Assembly (NCBI GenBank): GCA_949358305.1
Contig: OX442314.1
Coordinates: forward strand, 11,339,060 to 11,403,059
DNA length: 64,000 nt
Direction: 5' to 3'
Origin: Strigamia acuminata
Taxonomy: Eukaryota > Arthropoda > Chilopoda > Geophilomorpha > Linotaeniidae
This document shows, piece by piece, positions 59,095 to 64,000 of the stretch; position 1 is the stretch's first letter, and every line of letters starts with the position of its first letter. The position numbers and the translations under genes are program-made. The notes under the pieces were generated by a model. It was not told the origin of the DNA and searched no databases. It saw only the letters and a list, made by a program, of their open reading frames with translations.

Positions 59095-59510
59095 GAATTT
59101 TGCGATTTTTTTTGCGTTTTTTTGAGGAAATTTGATACTAATGCAAGAGTTTCGATTTGAAAAATTGCGTTTTTAGGAGTGCGTTTTTTAAGCGATTTTT
59201 TGCGTTTTTTTGCGATTTTTTGATGAAATTTGATATTAAAGCAAGAGTTTCGAATTGAAAAAGTGCATTTTTAGGACTCTGCGTACTTCTGCGATTTTTT
59301 TACGTTTATTGCGATTTTTTTACGTTGTTTGTGATCTTTTACGTTTTTTTGCGAGTTTTTGCGTATTTTTTGCGATTTTTTTACGTTGTCTGCGATTTTT
59401 TTTACGTTGTTTGCGATTTTTTTTAACTTTTTTTTGTGATTTTATTTAACCGTTTTTTGCGATTTTTTTTACGTTATTTGCGATTTATTTTTTGCGTTAT
59501 TTTGGGCATA
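59095..59510 (+). repeat. degenerate GCGATTTTTTTTACG repeat
   Basis: GCGATTTTTT and ACGTTTTTTT/ACGTTGTTT alternate through the block, with a longer unit containing GATACTAATGCAAGAGTTTC at the left end (three copies). Unit length varies. Confidence 0.85.
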
Positions 59511-62500
59511 ACCTTTTTATTTGTTGTTTTTAGTTTTGATAATTTAAAATTTGTTTCCGGTTGAAAATAAAACTTTACAAAATCTTAATCGAGACAAAAA
59601 AATTAATAAAAGATAAAATAACGTGCGTAATAAACTATCGTGATACGTAATATGCGCGACATGCATAAGCGCGATAAACTAACTTAACTTGGTTTAAAGC
59701 TTTTAATAATACTTTAATTAGTAAAAAAATATTTAACAAATAATTATTTTGGGTTTGCAACAAACAGATTTCCGTACATTCGATCTGAAAAATCAAAAAC
59801 ATAATCTTTATTTTTTTAAAAATAAGAAATAAAAAAAATTATGTAAACGAGAGTTAAATTCAAAGTTGATCTTTTGATCTTTTCCTATCCAATTTCGTCC
59901 GAACCGGTAAAAAAAAAAAAGTTTAATGATGTGCACGAAGACACGAATCACCATCAAATGACAAGTGCAGTTGAAGTAGACCTCGTGACAGGCGTGTGGG
60001 AATCGCGCCAGTGAATGTCAGCCGTGTCTGCTTGTCAGGCACCGATGGACGACGAAGAGTAAATTCGATCACAGATCCATTTCCTTCGCACTGCACTTTT
60101 TGACGATGGTCATCTGTCTTTTGTCACTGGCCACGCACTGCTGTGGGGGAAATTGCAAGCGAGACTTGGGGGACTGCAGGATCCAAAGCTCAAAATAATG
60201 GATTTTAAATTCTGCATCATTAATCTCTATTAGTGCACTGGGGTTTGGTGTTTGTACGTTTGCTCGCAACTAATGGCAAATTGATGGCATTTCCAGTCTA
60301 TTTAAGCATCCATCACTAGGAAATGAGTGACCTTCCTTTTCTAACTAACATTTCTATAGTAAAAAATGAATAAATACAATAAAAATGAAATTAATTAGAA
60401 ATTATTTTATTCCAGGTGATCTTCAATGACAAATGATTTGACGAAATTGAAACCAGGCATGAAATCAGGTAAATGATGATCCGTACAAATAAATTTCTCT
60501 CAAAATACAGTTACCGAAAGGAAGTATCTTGTGACAAAATGCTCTATGGTTCAAAATCTCTACAAAAAACAAAAGTATCCTGGTTCACATTTTTTTATTA
60601 CAAGAATTTATTAACCCTCTACTATAGTACTGCGTAAAGTTGAAAATATACTGCGTAAAGTTGAAGGTGTACTGCGTAAAGCCGAAGGTGTACTGCGTAA
60701 AGCGCTGTAAGGGAGTTTTCTCAGAACCAAAGCGTCTATTGTCACATTTAGGTTGGGTTAGGTTAGAATACGATGTTAATTTCTTTTGGAAACCGTAAAC
60801 GATTTAATGTCTGCACGATTAAATTATTTGCGGGTATTCTTCGTCTGATCTGAGGTCGCAACGTAGAGATGGCAAAGATGATGTGGGCGATCAATTATTT
60901 GGAAACTGCGGATTGATCAATTCATTGTACTCGTTAAACGCATGCAACGCAATAAAAAGAGGTTCATTTCCATCAAAAAGTATGTAAACAGGTCAAATAA
61001 ACGTGCGACCGTAATGAGAAATGTAATAATCACCACGAAAATGATGTAAATTGATGAGAAAAAGGCAAAGAAGAAAAAAAAAATTGAGCATAAACCACAA
61101 AAATTAATTAAAACAAGTAAAAACGATGATTCATTATTCAGAGGTTTCGATATCGTTGACGCGAGATGGCGTTAATACGGCGCATCATCACCTTTAATGT
61201 GTTGATGCCTCGGACGTGACCGGAATGGATCCAGGTCCTGAGGGGTGGCACCCTCTTTATTATGTAAAGAGGTCACATTCTTGATCCCGTGCATCGGATT
61301 GGTTAAACCGAGTGACCAGTTCGAACGGATCTCTGACCGGAAGGGGTGGACCATCAATTTGCAGTGACCATTCACGATGCACGTTACGTCATTCGAAATG
61401 TGAATCATCACTGCCATGTGATGTCACCTTGATATTCCATCCATGCACGAGCGACCTCTCGTGTAAGCCCCGTGTATTACCTTAATTAACTTATTTGCAT
61501 AATTAAACAAGTTATTTTTTATGTTTGTAATTTTTGGACTTAAAAAATAAATAAAATTTTCGAAATTTTTTTATTTTTATTAATTTTTATTTATTTATTT
61601 ATTTATTTTAAAATCAACTTTTGCACTTTTCCGGTCGTTTTTATTAAATTTGCGACGTTTTTGTCACTTAAATTGATTTTGCTCACCAAATAAAGCCGTG
61701 AATGGGCGCGAGATGGCGCAGCACAGTGTGAAAAAATTGTATCATTTGTTTGTGAAGAGCAGACAGACGCATAAAAAAAGCAAAGAAAAAGAAAAAAAGT
61801 GTTGTTCGCCTCGCTCGGTCGCTTTTTGCTTCCTGTCCGTGCAGTTGGCGTTCATTCGGAACCCTTTTTAACCCTCGTGGAAAACCAGTAGCATAAGGGA
61901 TGTGGTGGGGAAGGGCGAGAGACACACAAGGAATTCCCAGGCTATAAAAAAGACTGAAAATAAGGGAGGCTGCTCACCTGACTTCACCTGAAAAGAAATG
62001 CAAAGAGAACTCATTTCTTCTATACACGAGTGGAGCGGGTTTTCTAACTAAAGGGTTGGTTACGAGAAGGGAAGGGAGAAAAAATCCTTTCTCGATAAAG
62101 ATGATCAAGAACTCGACACTCGGGGGGCGAGGGTTGCCGTTGGAGCCGGTTTTTCGCACGCGGGACGCATTGAGTGCCGACCCCGGAGCGTCTGAATCCC
62201 TAATCAAGAGGTGGGAGCCAGGTAAGGACGGACACGTTGGTCGAGCGCGGCTGTCTCGCGGCGCGAGGGCATTGTGGTGAACGGGTAAGAGAGTTGGCCC
62301 CTCCCCTCAACCCCCTTCGTTCTTTTCCCCTTTTGCGGAGAGGAGGGTTGCAAGGCTTGAATGGATGGGCCTCGTCTAACCCACACACCCCTGACTTAGC
62401 AAACTATTCATATTCAAAATAGAGAAAGAGTAGGGCTAAGATTGCTCTGGTCTCTCTGGCCTCGGTCTCTCTCTCTCTCTATCGTGCTGTGTGTGTGTTT

Positions 62501-62884
62501 GGTTGTAGTGTTGGGCAATGAAGGGTTGATCGCACCCGGGGTTTTGTCACTGGTGCGTGCGCCCATATGGTTTGCTAACGTGTCCCGTGTTCGGTCGGTG
62601 GAGACACGGCTGTGAGGTGTTGGTGGATATTGTTGGCTGGAGTTTGTGATGGACTTGGATGGTGTTTGCAAGGTATGTGCATGTTTTTTTGGGGTTGTTT
62701 TGCGGGTTTTTGGGGGTTTGAGTTTGGATTTGTTTTGTGGCAACTTGTTGCGGAGTTGCACGTGGTTTGCTCGTGTGTTTGCATGGGAGTAATCGATTTT
62801 TAGTCAAATTGGATGGAGTTTTGGATTATTTTTGGGGGGTTTCCGGGTAAATAAATAATTAGACAAATTGCAATTTTGAGGTTT
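59511..62884. other. non-coding DNA with several GC-richer islands
   Basis: Islands lie at 59930-60330, 60850-61470 and 61680-62620. A short repeat of TACTGCGTAAAG with TTGAA/CGAAGGTG occurs four times at 60630-60705. CCTCTTTATTATGTAAAGAGG (split 8+5+8) is a palindrome at about 61251. A TATA-like CTATAAAAAAG lies at about 61943. No gene recognised. Confidence 0.4.
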
Positions 62885-63165
62885 TTATTTTTTGGTGGAA
62901 AATTCGAATTTTTTTATCTGAAATTTGAATTTTTTGAGGCTAAAATTTGCATTTTTTGATGTTAAAATTTGAATATTTTGATGTTAAAATTTGAATATTT
63001 TGATGCTAAAATTTGAATTTTTTGATGCTAAAATTTGAATATATTTTGATGCTAAAATTTGAATTTTTTGATGCTAAAATTTGAATTTTTTGATGCTAAA
63101 ATTTGAATTTTTTGATGCTAAAATTTGAATTTTTTGATGCTAAAATTTGAATATTTTTTACTTAA
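62885..63165 (+). repeat. 22-bp minisatellite GATGCTAAAATTTG + AATTTTTT
   Basis: About 11 copies; consecutive starts at 63071, 63093 and 63115 give a 22-bp step. Left-most copies are more diverged. Confidence 0.93.
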
Positions 63166-64000
63166 TTAGTTGAAAATTCGAAAAATGCAAATTAGATGCA
63201 AATATTGGTGGTCAATTTAGATGGATTTTCCAAAATAACGCTTCAAAAAGCGTCGAAATTAGACGAGAACGAGACTAGATGTTGATTTTAATTGCTTGTT
63301 TGTGTTGGTCACTCTTATCAATTTAATGGGTCAGTATAAAGAGGGTTAGGAGTGACCCCTCCTTTTATATTGTCTTGAGTTATGCCTTAATCATTTGCCC
63401 GCTTTTGTTGCGAGGGGTCAGTGTCAAAGTCATTGGCCTATTAATTGGGGCAGCGAGTACCTGCACCACTACCCACTGTCCTGCACCCCTCCATCCAATC
63501 CCCCCAGCTAGCCTCGCGTCACTGCCCACCTGTTCGTGTTGCCAGTGGACAAGCAGGCCCCAGGTCGTGACCCGATCATTGTGTGTTGACTGCAAAGCCA
63601 AAAGGGGCGCGAGCGTCCACACATAAGAAGGGTGGCCACTCAGTCTCTTCTCGTTTTTGCACCGTGTTGTAGTTTGGTCGGTTCCTGCTGTTTAGAATTC
63701 CGTTCCTGACTCCTGCCTCGAACACGAGGGCGCCTCCTTTTTCTAAAGACTTGTTTGTCGACTTGTATTCTCGTGCGTGATAACACCCGATTAAATGACT
63801 ACTGAGATTCGTTTCTCGAGGGTCCGCACTCTATTATTTTTTTTTATTTGAGAATTTACTTTTCTTGCAGCTTAAAACGGGTCTATTAACGGCCGCTTTA
63901 AGGTCTTTGAATTTGAATGTGCGGTTTTGTGTTGCTAATTAATTTATTCAATTATTTATTTGGTGATGGCTGATGGGATTGAATAAAAATTTTTTTAGAA
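63166..64000. other. non-coding DNA to the window end
   Basis: 63280-63830 is GC-richer and non-repetitive; two open frames overlap on opposite strands and match nothing. CACTCAGTCTC near 63636 resembles an initiator, but no exon follows in the window. Confidence 0.4.

Noticed and set aside
61172-61417. 81-codon minus-strand frame in a GC-richer island
   Set aside because: Composition looks protein-like, but no family, no splice context and no neighbouring exon were found. It could be revisited with RNA-seq.
20000-64000. tRNA, rRNA or well-known microRNA genes
   Set aside because: I looked for T-loop boxes and for common seeds such as let-7, miR-124 and bantam, and saw none; a covariance-model search would be decisive.

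Overview
The window reads as nuclear DNA of an invertebrate animal, most likely an arthropod. The evidence is spliced animal genes with mostly 60-80 bp introns, AT-rich non-coding DNA, fragments of hAT-type DNA transposons, and an intact Ty1/copia element whose primer-binding site matches the half-tRNA-iMet arrangement known from Drosophila copia. The species cannot be fixed from sequence alone.

The left 20 kb is a compact block of three genes. Positions 1-4295 (+) carry the 3' part of a beta-spectrin gene: last spectrin repeats, tetramerisation repeat, linker and PH domain. Positions 6788-10104 (-) carry a complete CoREST/RCOR gene (ELM2, SANT1, linker, SANT2; 13 coding exons, 525 aa). Positions 12413-19884 (+) carry a complete CLASRP/SWAP2-type SR-related splicing regulator (20 coding exons, 717 aa). 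Spectrin and CoREST converge; CoREST and CLASRP diverge from a 2.3 kb shared region that holds an unusual cluster of CCGTAG motifs. I worked out exon borders by hand from GT/AG sites, reading frame and family similarity; both complete models close in frame.

From about 20 to 64 kb I recognise no cellular protein-coding gene. This stretch alternates GC-richer, non-repetitive islands, possibly regulatory, with AT-rich tandem arrays and transposon remnants. The one real ORF is the 1,304-codon Gag-Pol of a copia-type retrotransposon on the minus strand (42122-46974). Its two 206-bp LTRs read as identical and it is flanked by a 5-bp target duplication, so it inserted recently.

The most unusual signal is a class of unrelated-looking minisatellites spread over introns and intergenic DNA. 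In the regular arrays the unit lengths I could measure are 20, 21, 22 or about 31 bp, that is two or three helical turns, with A- and T-tracts alternating about every 10 bp. They recall the periodic A/T clusters (PATCs) of nematodes, but here they are tandem arrays. Other leads are a possible alternative end for beta-spectrin, a CXXC-CXXC insert in CoREST, a 4-nt alternative donor pair in CLASRP, several long hairpins, a GTCGAC cluster, and a CpG-dense block with CCAAT boxes and a G-run that may be a promoter.
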